From contig JASAON010001633.1 of the NCBI GenBank assembly GCA_030849065.1, positions 62,001-126,000 of the forward strand: a stretch of DNA of 64,000 nucleotides, read 5' to 3'. The DNA is from Jaenimonas drosophilae (Eukaryota > Euglenozoa > Kinetoplastea > Trypanosomatida > Trypanosomatidae). Each line of letters begins with the position of its first letter. Within the stretch, counting starts at the first letter, position 1. Positions 1 to 9,251 of this stretch are shown here, in pieces. The position numbers were made by a program, and so were the translations under genes. The notes beneath the pieces are model-generated. The model had not been told where the DNA came from. It did no database searches and saw only the letters and a program-made list of their open reading frames with translations.

Positions 1-546
1 GCCATCACCCGCAACCCACGTGTGCCTGGGCTCTTTGTTACCCCGCCCAATGACCACAGTGTGACGGAGGAGGTGGCGGAGTACCTCATCCGCCACAACG
101 ACACCATCCCGGACGAGTTCGATGTCTTGGCCACCGCTGAGTGTCTCTACGCGTTGCTGGAGAGCCTTCAAGAACCTGTGATTCCGTTCCGAGAATACCA
201 GGCAGCTTTGACAGCGGGCAAGTCACGTGCCAAGGCCTTGGCCTTCATTCAGACCCTTCCCGTGCTTCATGGCAACCTGTGGATCTTCATGATGTCAATG
301 CTTAACTACCTTCTGCGCCCGGAACACGTCCGCTGCAATGGTCTTACTCCAAGCGAACTGGCTCGGGTGTTTGCAGAGGTTCTTCTTGACCGGCCCCGCG
401 ACGTAGAAGGGGACGACCCTATGATGAAGGGCCGAGGTGAAAATCACGTCAATATGAAGGCTCGCCAAATCTCAGAGCGTGAGTCAGAGGAAGCGACTGC
501 GTTGGTATTGCAGTTTCTGGACCCTCCGGTTGACTTGGCGCGCTAA
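1..546 (+). CDS. RhoGAP-domain protein of OCRL/INPP5B type, 3' end only
   Basis: The reading frame is open from the first base of the window to the TAA at 544-546, so only the last 181 residues are present and the start lies outside. The segment matches the C-terminal RhoGAP-like domain that follows the phosphatase and ASH domains in OCRL-type inositol polyphosphate 5-phosphatases: PGLFVTPPND, then TAECLYALLESLQEPVIP near residues 47-64, and a later LARVFAEVLLDRP helix. In that family the domain usually lacks GTPase-activating function and binds Rho/Rab-type partners on membranes. Whether a 5-phosphatase domain lies upstream cannot be seen. A plain RhoGAP protein is the alternative. It is the first gene of the + strand unit, about 295 bases before the first P2 gene. 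Confidence 0.7.
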   Translation, partial: AITRNPRVPGLFVTPPNDHSVTEEVAEYLIRHNDTIPDEFDVLATAECLYALLESLQEPVIPFREYQAALTAGKSRAKALAFIQTLPVLHGNLWIFMMSMLNYLLRPEHVRCNGLTPSELARVFAEVLLDRPRDVEGDDPMMKGRGENHVNMKARQISERESEEATALVLQFLDPPVDLAR

Positions 547-771
547 GACCCCACCAACAACACCTCGTACTACACGACAGACCGTGAGTACAACGTGGAC
601 GTGCTCCTAGCCCACTGACTTACACCTCTGTCGGCCCTTATTTGTTCCATTTGCTCACTGTTGCGTCTTCTACCCCTCTACACGAGAAACAAACAGTGGT
701 ATGTGGCCGCTTACATGACGCAGGTCATGTGCCTGTTGCTGTCCTTCGTCTTTACCTCCAACGTGCACTTG

Positions 772-810
772 TTCTTCCGCCCTCTTTTTTTTCCCTTGCA
801 CTCGTGAAAG
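772..810 (+). promoter_or_regulatory. Predicted trans-splice acceptor for P2 copy 1
   Basis: A pyrimidine-rich tract with eight consecutive T is followed by an AG at 809-810. The first ATG after it is the P2 start at 842. This is the usual kinetoplastid arrangement for spliced-leader addition; the exact AG is inferred. Confidence 0.6.
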
Positions 811-841
811 TTCAACAAGCCATTGAAACAAGCATCTAATC

Positions 842-1171
842 ATGTCCATGAAGTACCTCGCTGCGTACGCCCTGGCGTCTCTCTCCAAGCCCACCCCCTC
901 CCAGGCGGATGTGGAGGCCATCTGCAAGGCCGTCAACGTGCCCGTGGAGAAGGACACCCTCGCCTTCGTGATGGAGAGCATCGCCCAGCGCGATGTGGCC
1001 ACCCTCATTGCTGAGGGCGCCTCCAAGATGACCTCCATGGCCGCCTCTGCTGCCCCCGCCGCCGCTGGTGCCGCCGCCCCCGCTGCTGGTGGTGCTGCCG
1101 CTCCCGCCAAGAAGGCCGAGAAGGTTGAGGAGGAGGAGGACGACGAGATGGGCTTCGGTCTCTTTGACTAA
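842..1171 (+). CDS. 60S acidic ribosomal protein P2, copy 1
   Basis: This 109-residue protein has the full P1/P2 layout: a helical dimerisation domain starting MSMKYLAAYALASLSKPTPS (residues 1-70), an Ala/Pro/Gly hinge (about 70-95), and an acidic tail ending EEEEDDEMGFGLFD. P2 belongs to the ribosomal stalk that recruits translational GTPases, and the C-terminal DMGFGLFD-type tail is the conserved factor-binding peptide. The N-terminus places it in the P2 class of trypanosomatids rather than P1. The start is the first ATG after the acceptor at 810. A second copy at 1570 encodes the same protein with one silent base difference that I could find, TTT against TTC in the penultimate Phe codon. 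Confidence 0.95.
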   Translation: MSMKYLAAYALASLSKPTPSQADVEAICKAVNVPVEKDTLAFVMESIAQRDVATLIAEGASKMTSMAASAAPAAAGAAAPAAGGAAAPAKKAEKVEEEEDDEMGFGLFD

Positions 1172-1569
1172 GTACGGAGATACTGTGCAATCGCAGCATC
1201 ATAAAATAGGAGTGGTTTTCTTTGTAACATTGGTGGTAGGGGTGTTCTTCAAGTGTGTTTGTGCGCAGCGCAGAGTGCACCCACTACCTGCCCCACTTCT
1301 CCACAACTAATGGCGTCCGTGCGTGATCTTCCACTATCCTCCTTCTCTGTAACGGAGAGAGGCAATGTTGTGGAGGTCCGCGGAAGCTGTCAAATGGATG
1401 AAACCTTTGCTATTTGTCATCCTCTCCCACAACTGAGTTGGAGGGTGAGGGACTGACTTCCACTCACACTGAACTTCTGCCGTTTGAAACATCAGCATCA
1501 TATCATATTCCTCCTTTTTCTATCTTTAACTCTCTACAGCTCGAAAGTTCCGTACATTCGCACCTCATC
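1172..1569 (+). other. Intergenic spacer between the P2 copies
   Basis: This 398-base spacer holds the 3' UTR of copy 1 and the 5' UTR of copy 2. It differs from the spacers around it although the flanking coding sequences are near identical. The only recognised element is the pyrimidine tract and AG at 1508-1539. Confidence 0.6.
1508..1539 (+). promoter_or_regulatory. Predicted trans-splice acceptor for P2 copy 2
   Basis: A C/T-rich tract ends in CTCTACAG with AG at 1538-1539. No ATG occurs before the P2 start at 1570, which supports starting there rather than at an upstream in-frame codon. Confidence 0.6.
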
Positions 1570-1899
1570 ATGTCCATGAAGTACCTCGCTGCGTACGCCC
1601 TGGCGTCTCTCTCCAAGCCCACCCCCTCCCAGGCGGATGTGGAGGCCATCTGCAAGGCCGTCAACGTGCCCGTGGAGAAGGACACCCTCGCCTTCGTGAT
1701 GGAGAGCATCGCCCAGCGCGATGTGGCCACCCTCATTGCTGAGGGCGCCTCCAAGATGACCTCCATGGCCGCCTCTGCTGCCCCCGCCGCCGCTGGTGCC
1801 GCCGCCCCCGCTGCTGGTGGTGCTGCCGCTCCCGCCAAGAAGGCCGAGAAGGTTGAGGAGGAGGAGGACGACGAGATGGGCTTCGGTCTCTTCGACTAA
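1570..1899 (+). CDS. 60S acidic ribosomal protein P2, copy 2
   Basis: This is the tandem duplicate of the P2 gene at 842, with an identical predicted 109-residue protein. The frame stays open upstream, but the start is placed at ATG 1570 because it matches copy 1 exactly and is the first ATG after the splice acceptor at 1539. Identity begins only about three bases before the ATG and ends at the stop, while both UTRs are unrelated. That pattern fits gene conversion limited to the coding region, or strong selection on codons. Different UTRs could give the two copies different mRNA stability or stage-specific expression. Confidence 0.95.
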   Translation: MSMKYLAAYALASLSKPTPSQADVEAICKAVNVPVEKDTLAFVMESIAQRDVATLIAEGASKMTSMAASAAPAAAGAAAPAAGGAAAPAKKAEKVEEEEDDEMGFGLFD

Positions 1900-2428
1900 G
1901 AGGACCCAAGACATCCGCATCCTTTGCTACGATGTAGGTGCTTCCTCGCTTGTGCTTCAACAACCACGACCATCTTGTGCTGTGAGCTCTGCTTCACCGT
2001 GCTTGATTGCCGTTGCTGCTGAAATCACAGCTGCTAGGAACATTTCCTGCTCTTTTTGATACTTTCACTACTCTAAAACACAGCGACAGTGAGGCTCTTC
2101 ATCTCACATACTCATGCCTTATCGGGGCATGGTTTTGTGTGAGTGACGAAGTCGTGATGAATGCTCTCTTACTTGATTGTACCTCTCATATTCTGTTCTT
2201 CTCACTTTCCTTCATGCTGCAGTGATTGTTGACAGTACTTCCCCTTGTGTGCTGTGAAGACCCACACACACGCACACACAGACAAACAAATACCATACTC
2301 ACACATTTACATAGGCTTCACCAACTTTTTTATATACGTGACTTACGCTCCACGGTTTGGTTTGCTTCCTTCCGTGAGACCCGCCCAGCTTATTGGCTTC
2401 ATCCGTTGAGGCCGTGGGCAGCTCTTGA
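1900..2428 (+). other. Intergenic: P2 3' UTR and kinase 5' UTR
   Basis: No gene is seen in these 529 bases. They contain a pyrimidine tract and CTGCAG at 2191-2222, a CA-rich stretch near 2263-2281, and no ATG between 2222 and the kinase start at 2429. Confidence 0.5.
2191..2222 (+). promoter_or_regulatory. Predicted trans-splice acceptor for the CNB-PAS-receiver kinase
   Basis: The tract TTCTGTTCTTCTCACTTTCC leads to CTGCAG with AG at 2221-2222. The next ATG is the kinase start. Later AGs near 2390 are alternatives. Confidence 0.45.
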
Positions 2429-5400
2429 ATGCATGGCATGAAGCCAACTTCCCTACCCCAACCTGTTGTGGATGCTTCGGAGGAAGGAAGCATTCAAATG
2501 AGCTCACCTAGCAACTCTCCCTCTCAGGGCTCTCCAATGATGGGGGTTGGGTCATCACCGAAGCTCATGAAGGATGAGCCTCTCCTTCGGGGCACCTCCA
2601 TGGCGCTGCTTGAGTTTTCAAGCGTGATGCATCCAGAGGATAGCAAAGCACAACTGAAGGACCACGCACAAACGATGCTTCAAAAGATCAAGCACGAGGA
2701 CGTTCTTGTGCGTGTTGTGCAAATGCTAGAGAACACCGTCGACTCCACCACCACCACCTCAAGCCCCTCTACGGATGGCCCAACTAGCTCACACTCCCAC
2801 AGCCCACATTCGGGGAGCCGAGGACAGGAAACCTCTGAAGCACTCTCCCGCTCGACAGGTGCCACCTACGCATCCCGTCAGGAGTCCTTCCATCAACCAA
2901 AACGCAATAATGTCGCGAGATGCAGCGACGCCTCCAACGCCCTTCAGCGCTTTCAGGACGAGCTCAACAAGCGGAGCCACTCCGTCGAGACCTTCTCTGA
3001 CCGTGATTCAATCCCCTTCATGGAGGAGGAGAAGGGCGGTGATGATACCAGCACCGCCTATAGCCCCAACGAGGCTGCGGGCAAACGGCGTGATCGCGGT
3101 GTGAGCTTTGTGGGGAGTAATGAGGATTACCACCACGACCCATCCAAGCGCCGCTCCACCTGGGGGAGCTCCATGATGATGGAAGACCCACTGTGCAGCT
3201 CGGCGCACTGCCTACCGATGCGCGCCGGCCGCCGTGAGGCCATTTCAGGTGCCCCCATCTCTCTCCCCTTCAGCGGCACCGCATCTCCGGTCTCGGTCAT
3301 CTCCCTCACCCTGCCCAGCATGAGCAAGACGGAGATGGACTTTGTGCGCAAGGCGGTGGAGTCGTGGAATGACTTTGAAGACCTGGATGAAGATGATCTC
3401 CAGGCACTAGCAGCAGGCATGAAGGAGGAAATCTGCCCTGCGGGGTCCACCCTCTGTGAGGAGGGAAATTCCTCCACGGAGAAGATCTATCTCCTGGTGG
3501 AAGGCACCTGCACCGTCGTTCGCATGAGCAAACCCGTCGCCACCATTCATCCAGGTGAGTTCATTGCCACACGTGAGCTCATGTATAGCGGAGCAAGCTG
3601 CAGCTCCACCATTCAGTGCGTCACCCGATGTGTCTTCTACGCACTGGAGGAGGAGCTCTACCGTGGATTCATTTGCGCCTCTTCGCAAAAACGCCGTGAG
3701 CGCTATGCCGGACTCGTTCAGGGCTCCCCCTTTCTGCAAACCTTGGATGAGAAGGGCAGGTTGATCCTTGCAGAGGCCCTCGTCTCGAGCACCTTCGCCA
3801 AGGGTGATCCCATCATCAAGTTTGGCGAGAAGGGCATGAAGATGCACTTCATCCTTGATGGCGAGGTACGTGTGGTTGGGAGACAATCCGGCAAGAAGGT
3901 GGAGGTCCTCCGTCTTGGCAAAGGAGAGGTGGTGGGGGAGCTCGAGTTCCTCTTCAATCACCTAGCCGTGGCAGACGTCATTGCCGCTTCGGAATCCGTC
4001 ACCACCGCCTTCATTAGCCGAGCTCACTTCGAGATGCTCTTTGGGGAGATTCAGGAACGACTGAAGGAGTATGTGGCGACCAATGTGCTGTATCAGGAGT
4101 ACTACCGCAATGGCATTGCCAACAAGTCGGTCATGAAGGAACTTCAGCGTTTTGAGCAATCACACTCTCATCACGACATTTCATCCTCTCCTCAGTCGAG
4201 TCCCACCACCGCCGCCAAGGCAAACACCACCAACCTCAGCAACAACAACAATAAAACTGCCGTCACGAGCGGCAATCGTCCTGGGGAGCTCTTTCCTCCT
4301 CCCGTGGTGACGCCACACCGTGTAAGCCCCTTAAACAAACATGGAGAGATTGTCTTGTTGGCCCCTTCCACAGACATTCGATTGAGTACCTCGATGGAAA
4401 CCTCCGCACGACGTGGGGGTGAGCTGACTACACCGGCCCCTCCACCTGATTTATTTCACTTTGCGCTGCCACAAATACTGTTGAGTACGGGGGTCGCCTT
4501 GATTGGCCTCCGTGAGGACGGCTTGATTCTTGTCTGGAGCGAGACGATGGTGCGGCTCACCAACTACGCGGCGGAGGATGTGGTGGGTCTAAACATTTAT
4601 ACCTTCCTCGCCAATGAGGCAGAGCAACGATCCATGCACGCCGCCATTGAGGATGTGCAGCTCCGGAGTGGGGATGGAAGCCCTACCCTCAAAGTTACTC
4701 ACACCGCTTCGACCATCAATAACACGTACACCTTCACTCGAAGTGATGGACTCACGCGAGTGCGACTGCGACTGCAGCTCTTCTTTCCGGTGGAGGCCCC
4801 AGAGTCACGCAACATGCTCCTGGCCGCGGGAGAGGAGATCAAGCAGGACCCACGTCGAGCCCTGGAGCAGCCCTTGTGGCTAAGTAGTCATCTTCGCACC
4901 ATTCTTCTTGATGAGGGCTTCTCCTACGAGGAGCGTCTGCAGCTCATTGCGGAGCGCATCAGCAGCTTCGAGGTGATGCACCGCGCAATGAGTGTCTCGA
5001 TGGATACCCTCCGGGTTGTTGATGTACGGGAGATGGTGGGGCAGATGGTGATGGACTTTGGCAGCGAGTGTGTGCAACGCGGGGTGAGTGTGAGTCAGTG
5101 CTACGACGGCTTGACGAGTGAGCTGGCCTATCTCGACCCACAACGCTTGCCTGAGTGTCTGCGCTATGCCATGAACCTCTGTCTCAAGCTGCCCGATTGC
5201 AGCGAACTCAGCATTACATGCAGCCTCGCCGACAGTAGTGGGGTGGAGCTCCTCATCATTCACTTTGACGTGGATGGCGCTGGCTTCCCCGACGCCTTCG
5301 TCAAGCTGCTGGATATGCCATTGCCTGCCGCCAATCCAGAAAAGGATCTCGTTCTGGGCTGCAGCACCTCCCGCGAGGAACAGCTCCTCCTTCTGCGCGC

Positions 5401-8383
5401 GCGCAAGGCGGTTGAGCAGCAAGGTGCCACGATGCGCCTTCGCAACTGCGATGGTGCCTCAAACCTCATCTTTATCATTCCCTACCTCCCTGTGGATGGG
5501 GGTGATGACGGCTGGAACCAATCCATCTCAGATGATGAGGACGACTTCCGTGGCGACGGCACAGCCCCTGAAGATGCATGTAGCACCACCGTCGTTGGTG
5601 GAGATTCTCTTCAAGCGACGCGCGGTTTCTCCATGGTGCTGGAGCCCACTCAAGGCCCAGAGGTGTCGCAGCAAAACTTCACGACCCTCGTCGCCGAGGA
5701 CCTTCCGTCGCACCGCAACGTCATTTGCGGATTTCTGTGGCGGCGGCGCCACGCCGTCCTGCCCGCCTACAACCTCGCCGACGTGGAGCGTTTGGCTGGT
5801 GTGGCGGATATCCTCATCATTGATCCGCACCAGAGCATCTTGGCCAACTTACCAACCTCCGACCCCATCGCCCTTTTGCGGGAGAAGACGCACCGCATGG
5901 CCGTAATAGTGACGGGCCGTGGCATGGATGCCGCAACGAGTGAGGCCTACACCCGTGCTGGCTTCATTCCTCTCAACAAGAACTGCACACCGCATGAGGC
6001 GATGCAAGCGATTCGGCTGGCAGAGGACCGCGTGAAGGCGGCCAAGGTGGAGGCACAGCGCATCGCCACGGCGCGCGAGACGCTGGCCAAGAACAGCCGT
6101 GGTGCGTGGGAGCGTGGCAAGTTGCTGGGAAAGGGCAGTTTTGGTGAGGTGTTCTTGGCCGTGGATGTCCTGACGGGGGGCACCATGGCGGTGAAGGAGA
6201 TGCGGCTCGACAACAGCAACCTCAAGCTGGAGAACTTCATTGCGGAGATCTCCACCATGTGCAGCCTGCAGCACCCGCACATCATTCATTACTTTTACTG
6301 CGAGCAGGATGCGGAGCGGCACACGTTGCGCGTCTTCATGGAATACGCGGCGGGTGGCACCTTGCAAGGCTTACTCAGTCGCAAGGAAAAGCTGGACTTT
6401 GCCGAGTATCAATCCCTCCTGCGCGACATCACCGAGGGCCTGGCCTACATCCATCATCATCGGTACGTCCATGGAGACATTAAAACCGCCAACGTGTTGC
6501 TGGACAACGGCAACCGTGGAAAGATTGGCGACTTTGGCACCGCCCGCACCCTCGCCGAGGGGAAACTGATCTTTGAGATGCAAGGCAGCCCGCTCTACAT
6601 GTCTCCGGAGTGTATGTCGGCGGGTGAGGTGGACGAGGACGGAGAGAAGATTGGCTATAGCTTTCCCTCCGACATTTGGTCTCTGGGCTGTGTGGCGATG
6701 GAGATGGCCACCAATCGGCCGCCCTTCTCTCACGTGAGCTCCGTGAAGGGGCCGGCGGGCCTCACGCAGTACGTCACCTCCTTGCACGATATACCTGATT
6801 TGAGCCCACTCTTTGAGTGGCCGCCGTCGGTGGTTGAGTTCGTCGCCGCCTGCCTCAACCCCGATCCACTTCGACGCGCCACCGCGCAGGAGCTCCTCGA
6901 GTTCAGCATCTTCAGCGATGGCAGTGATGAGGACACCAAGTCGGCCATGAAGGCGTTGAAGCGGGCACAACTGCTGCACGTCCTCAACAAATTCGTGGCA
7001 TTCCAGGACCCAGAGGAGGTGGAGCAGCTGCAGATGGAGCACCAACAGCGTCTCCGCGGCTGCCAACGAAACTGCACCGACTTCTTCGACTCAAGCAGCA
7101 GCAGCGGGAGCAGTAGCAGCAGAAGTACCAAGCACAGCAGCAGCAGTGATGATGAAGACGACGATGAGTTTGAGCGGCTCACGAAGAAGCACGTGGGCCG
7201 TCGTGCTGCCATGAAGGAGGCTGAGGAGCTGGAGAAGGGAGAGTCCATCACCTCTCCTGACCTCCAGCACCTCGAGACCGCCGCCTTCCCCACCAGCGAC
7301 GACCGCACCGCCTCCATGGCCGATGATGCTCCACACCAGGTGGTGGAGCACACCTTTGAGCCGTCGAGCACAACCCTCACCGCCACCTCACAGGCCTTCT
7401 CTGCTCACTCCGACTGCGACGACCTCAGCTTGGAGAGCGGCGCCTCTTTTCACAAGCTGGAGTTTGCCAACGCCTCCCCACTCCGAGCGCGTGCGGCATC
7501 CCACTCCAGCAGCAACGCGAGGCTGGCGACGAGCTTCTTTGGCACCTCGATGGATGTCCTTCACTCCGCCGCCAATCGCTTCCTCCAACACCTCGGCGAG
7601 GAGCGTCGCCCCATCCACGTCAATACCAACATCAACGTCAGCAACAACAACAACAACAACACCAGCGCCAAGGACGGCCACGCCCCGCTGCAGCTCAGCG
7701 CCACCATCCCAGACACCTCCGTCGCGAGTCTCATGTCATCCGACCCACTGAACTCCACGACACGCATCAGGCAATCGCCAAAATCACTCTTCATGGTGAA
7801 GGTGAAGAAGCGCTTCCAGATGGGGGAGAGCTCCATCGACTCACGTCGGCCCAACCTCTCCTTCTTTCACACACGCGCCGCCACCTCGTCCCCGCCCACA
7901 ACACCCGGCGTCAGCGCCGGGGTGGGTGCTGCCACCCGCACCAAGATCACCTGCTCCCCCAAGTCCTCCCCACACAACTCACGTCAGCAAGCATCACACC
8001 ACTCAATGAGCGTACAATCCGCACTGAAGGATGCCTTTTCCGAGTTGGGTGAGCTACTCCATCATGGCGGAAAACAAAGGGGCTCTGCTTCTGCTTCTGC
8101 TTCCCATCCGGCGTCACCCGATGTATCGAGGGAGAGTGGGGCTGCCGTCAGCTCCACCATCACCCCCGCCTCCACCGCCTTTGAAGACGCCAGCTTCAGC
8201 ACAAGCGCCGGTGATGTGAGCGAGGCGACCTCGCCAGGCGTCTCCCCGCAAGGGGCGGAGGACGAGGTGGAGAGCAGCAACTCCATCAAGAAAACCAATG
8301 CCATGCGCAACATTATGCGCCACGTGAAGCACCTCAAGAAGTACATCTCCGACCTGAAGGAACACAGCATCCACGACGAGTGA
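2429..8383 (+). CDS. Multidomain sensor kinase: CNB-CNB-PAS-HK-like-receiver-STE11 kinase
   Basis: The protein has 1984 residues. In order they show a low-complexity N-terminus (1-300); two cyclic-nucleotide-binding folds (about 310-557); a PAS domain (about 677-790); a histidine-kinase-like segment (about 811-1024) with a weak H-box (SHLRTIL, His821) and a degenerate ATP lid; a receiver domain (about 1083-1207); a Ser/Thr kinase (about 1226-1497); and a Ser/Asn-rich tail with an NNNNNN run. The kinase keeps the key residues: GKGSFGEV loop, Lys1256, HGDIKTAN with Asp1350, DFG Asp1368 and MSPE. It is closest to STE11/MAP3K. The receiver keeps an acidic pair (Glu1090-Asp1091), Asp1132, Thr1162 and Lys1184. 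Neither CNB cassette has the usual phosphate-binding Arg, so cAMP may not be the ligand. A MAP3K-like output driven by PAS, CNB and phosphorelay-like inputs is likely but inferred. The second ATG, at 2438, is an alternative start. Confidence 0.88.
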   Translation: MHGMKPTSLPQPVVDASEEGSIQMSSPSNSPSQGSPMMGVGSSPKLMKDEPLLRGTSMALLEFSSVMHPEDSKAQLKDHAQTMLQKIKHEDVLVRVVQMLENTVDSTTTTSSPSTDGPTSSHSHSPHSGSRGQETSEALSRSTGATYASRQESFHQPKRNNVARCSDASNALQRFQDELNKRSHSVETFSDRDSIPFMEEEKGGDDTSTAYSPNEAAGKRRDRGVSFVGSNEDYHHDPSKRRSTWGSSMMMEDPLCSSAHCLPMRAGRREAISGAPISLPFSGTASPVSVISLTLPSMSKTEMDFVRKAVESWNDFEDLDEDDLQALAAGMKEEICPAGSTLCEEGNSSTEKIYLLVEGTCTVVRMSKPVATIHPGEFIATRELMYSGASCSSTIQCVTRCVFYALEEELYRGFICASSQKRRERYAGLVQGSPFLQTLDEKGRLILAEALVSSTFAKGDPIIKFGEKGMKMHFILDGEVRVVGRQSGKKVEVLRLGKGEVVGELEFLFNHLAVADVIAASESVTTAFISRAHFEMLFGEIQERLKEYVATNVLYQEYYRNGIANKSVMKELQRFEQSHSHHDISSSPQSSPTTAAKANTTNLSNNNNKTAVTSGNRPGELFPPPVVTPHRVSPLNKHGEIVLLAPSTDIRLSTSMETSARRGGELTTPAPPPDLFHFALPQILLSTGVALIGLREDGLILVWSETMVRLTNYAAEDVVGLNIYTFLANEAEQRSMHAAIEDVQLRSGDGSPTLKVTHTASTINNTYTFTRSDGLTRVRLRLQLFFPVEAPESRNMLLAAGEEIKQDPRRALEQPLWLSSHLRTILLDEGFSYEERLQLIAERISSFEVMHRAMSVSMDTLRVVDVREMVGQMVMDFGSECVQRGVSVSQCYDGLTSELAYLDPQRLPECLRYAMNLCLKLPDCSELSITCSLADSSGVELLIIHFDVDGAGFPDAFVKLLDMPLPAANPEKDLVLGCSTSREEQLLLLRARKAVEQQGATMRLRNCDGASNLIFIIPYLPVDGGDDGWNQSISDDEDDFRGDGTAPEDACSTTVVGGDSLQATRGFSMVLEPTQGPEVSQQNFTTLVAEDLPSHRNVICGFLWRRRHAVLPAYNLADVERLAGVADILIIDPHQSILANLPTSDPIALLREKTHRMAVIVTGRGMDAATSEAYTRAGFIPLNKNCTPHEAMQAIRLAEDRVKAAKVEAQRIATARETLAKNSRGAWERGKLLGKGSFGEVFLAVDVLTGGTMAVKEMRLDNSNLKLENFIAEISTMCSLQHPHIIHYFYCEQDAERHTLRVFMEYAAGGTLQGLLSRKEKLDFAEYQSLLRDITEGLAYIHHHRYVHGDIKTANVLLDNGNRGKIGDFGTARTLAEGKLIFEMQGSPLYMSPECMSAGEVDEDGEKIGYSFPSDIWSLGCVAMEMATNRPPFSHVSSVKGPAGLTQYVTSLHDIPDLSPLFEWPPSVVEFVAACLNPDPLRRATAQELLEFSIFSDGSDEDTKSAMKALKRAQLLHVLNKFVAFQDPEEVEQLQMEHQQRLRGCQRNCTDFFDSSSSSGSSSSRSTKHSSSSDDEDDDEFERLTKKHVGRRAAMKEAEELEKGESITSPDLQHLETAAFPTSDDRTASMADDAPHQVVEHTFEPSSTTLTATSQAFSAHSDCDDLSLESGASFHKLEFANASPLRARAASHSSSNARLATSFFGTSMDVLHSAANRFLQHLGEERRPIHVNTNINVSNNNNNNTSAKDGHAPLQLSATIPDTSVASLMSSDPLNSTTRIRQSPKSLFMVKVKKRFQMGESSIDSRRPNLSFFHTRAATSSPPTTPGVSAGVGAATRTKITCSPKSSPHNSRQQASHHSMSVQSALKDAFSELGELLHHGGKQRGSASASASHPASPDVSRESGAAVSSTITPASTAFEDASFSTSAGDVSEATSPGVSPQGAEDEVESSNSIKKTNAMRNIMRHVKHLKKYISDLKEHSIHDE
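7642..7660 (+). repeat. (AAC)n tract in the kinase tail
   Basis: Six AAC/CAA units encode an asparagine run in the disordered C-terminal tail. The same triplet on the coding strand gives the Asn run of the IQ protein (19378-19398). Confidence 0.8.
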
Positions 8384-8389
8384 TGCCTC

Positions 8390-8405
8390 TGTGTGTGTGT
8401 GTGTG
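8390..8405. repeat. (TG)n microsatellite
   Basis: About eight TG units lie just after the kinase stop codon, in its presumed 3' UTR. Confidence 0.85.
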
Positions 8406-9146
8406 GCTCCATACGGAGAAGTCTTTTCACTCACTCGGATTCTCACGTTGTGTGCTCTTTGACTTTCTTCCGTTTTTTTTTTTGTGGAGCTCACAACCCT
8501 CCCTCCCCCAACCTTTCTATCGATGCTACTTTGCCTCATCCTCCCCCTCCACCGCCACACACGACGTGTTGTGCCACCCCCGCCCACACCTCAAAGCCAG
8601 CGCTCCTCCTCCTGCTGACAGTGCTTGGTGAGAGGGGAGAGGACTCACCCACCGAGAAAAGTTGTGTTTTCCTTCTCAATGTTGTCTCTTCTGGGTTATA
8701 TCTGTGTGCCACTACCTCCGTTGTTGGCTGATGGTGCAGTCATACTCGACGACTCTGGAAGAGCGGATCTTGCAGCATTGCCATGCGAAGTTCCTGATTG
8801 GCGTGGATGCGATCCGAACACATTCCTTCGCAAAAGGAGGTCTCGTCGTGGGGCATCACCATCCCCGTAGTGGCGATGACGGCAATTATCTTTGACAGCA
8901 CTCACTCAGGTCTCTGTGGCTCTATACTGTCCCTTTTTTCAAGACCTACAACACTCTTTTCTTCCTTTGTTTTCTTCGTGTATAGTTTCAGTCCCTTCAT
9001 ATATTCCCACAACACTCGCCAACCTTTATCACCTCACCCGCTCACCTCGTAGAGAAGTCGCTTCGTCTCCTTGACGTGCTGCTGGCCTTGGTTGCTGTGA
9101 CTTCATTCGTCACAACACCATCGGCACCCTCTGAAGAACGTGTGCC

Positions 9147-9187
9147 GTCCTCATCCTCTTCTTCACCCTCCTCCTCGCCCTCCTCAG
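9147..9187 (+). promoter_or_regulatory. Predicted trans-splice acceptor for the CNB/phosphorylase-like gene
   Basis: A 38-base C/T-rich run ends in CCTCAG (AG at 9186-9187). The first ATG downstream is 9252. That excludes the longer in-frame reading that would have to begin with GTG at 9198. Confidence 0.55.
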
Positions 9188-9251
9188 CTCACTCCTTGTG
9201 TGGGTCTATATCCTTTTCGGTGTGGCTGGTATTGTGGGTACTGACGTCGTG

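Larger units (their letters stand above)
8384..9251 (+). other. Intergenic between the two CNB-domain genes
   Basis: These 868 bases hold no convincing gene. They start with a (TG)n repeat at about 8390-8405 in the 3' UTR of the kinase gene. Long pyrimidine-rich runs occur at about 8510-8560, 8935-8995 and 9147-9187. The last run is the best splice-acceptor candidate for the next gene. Short ORFs near 8625-8895 have no recognisable features. Confidence 0.5.

Noticed and set aside
1414..1569. N-terminal extension of P2 copy 2 by 52 codons
   Set aside because: The extension crosses the pyrimidine tract and AG at 1508-1539 and is absent from copy 1. The ATG at 1570 matches copy 1.
4880..5422. 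180-codon and other - strand frames inside the sensor kinase gene
   Set aside because: They overlap conserved domains on +, and no family features appear.
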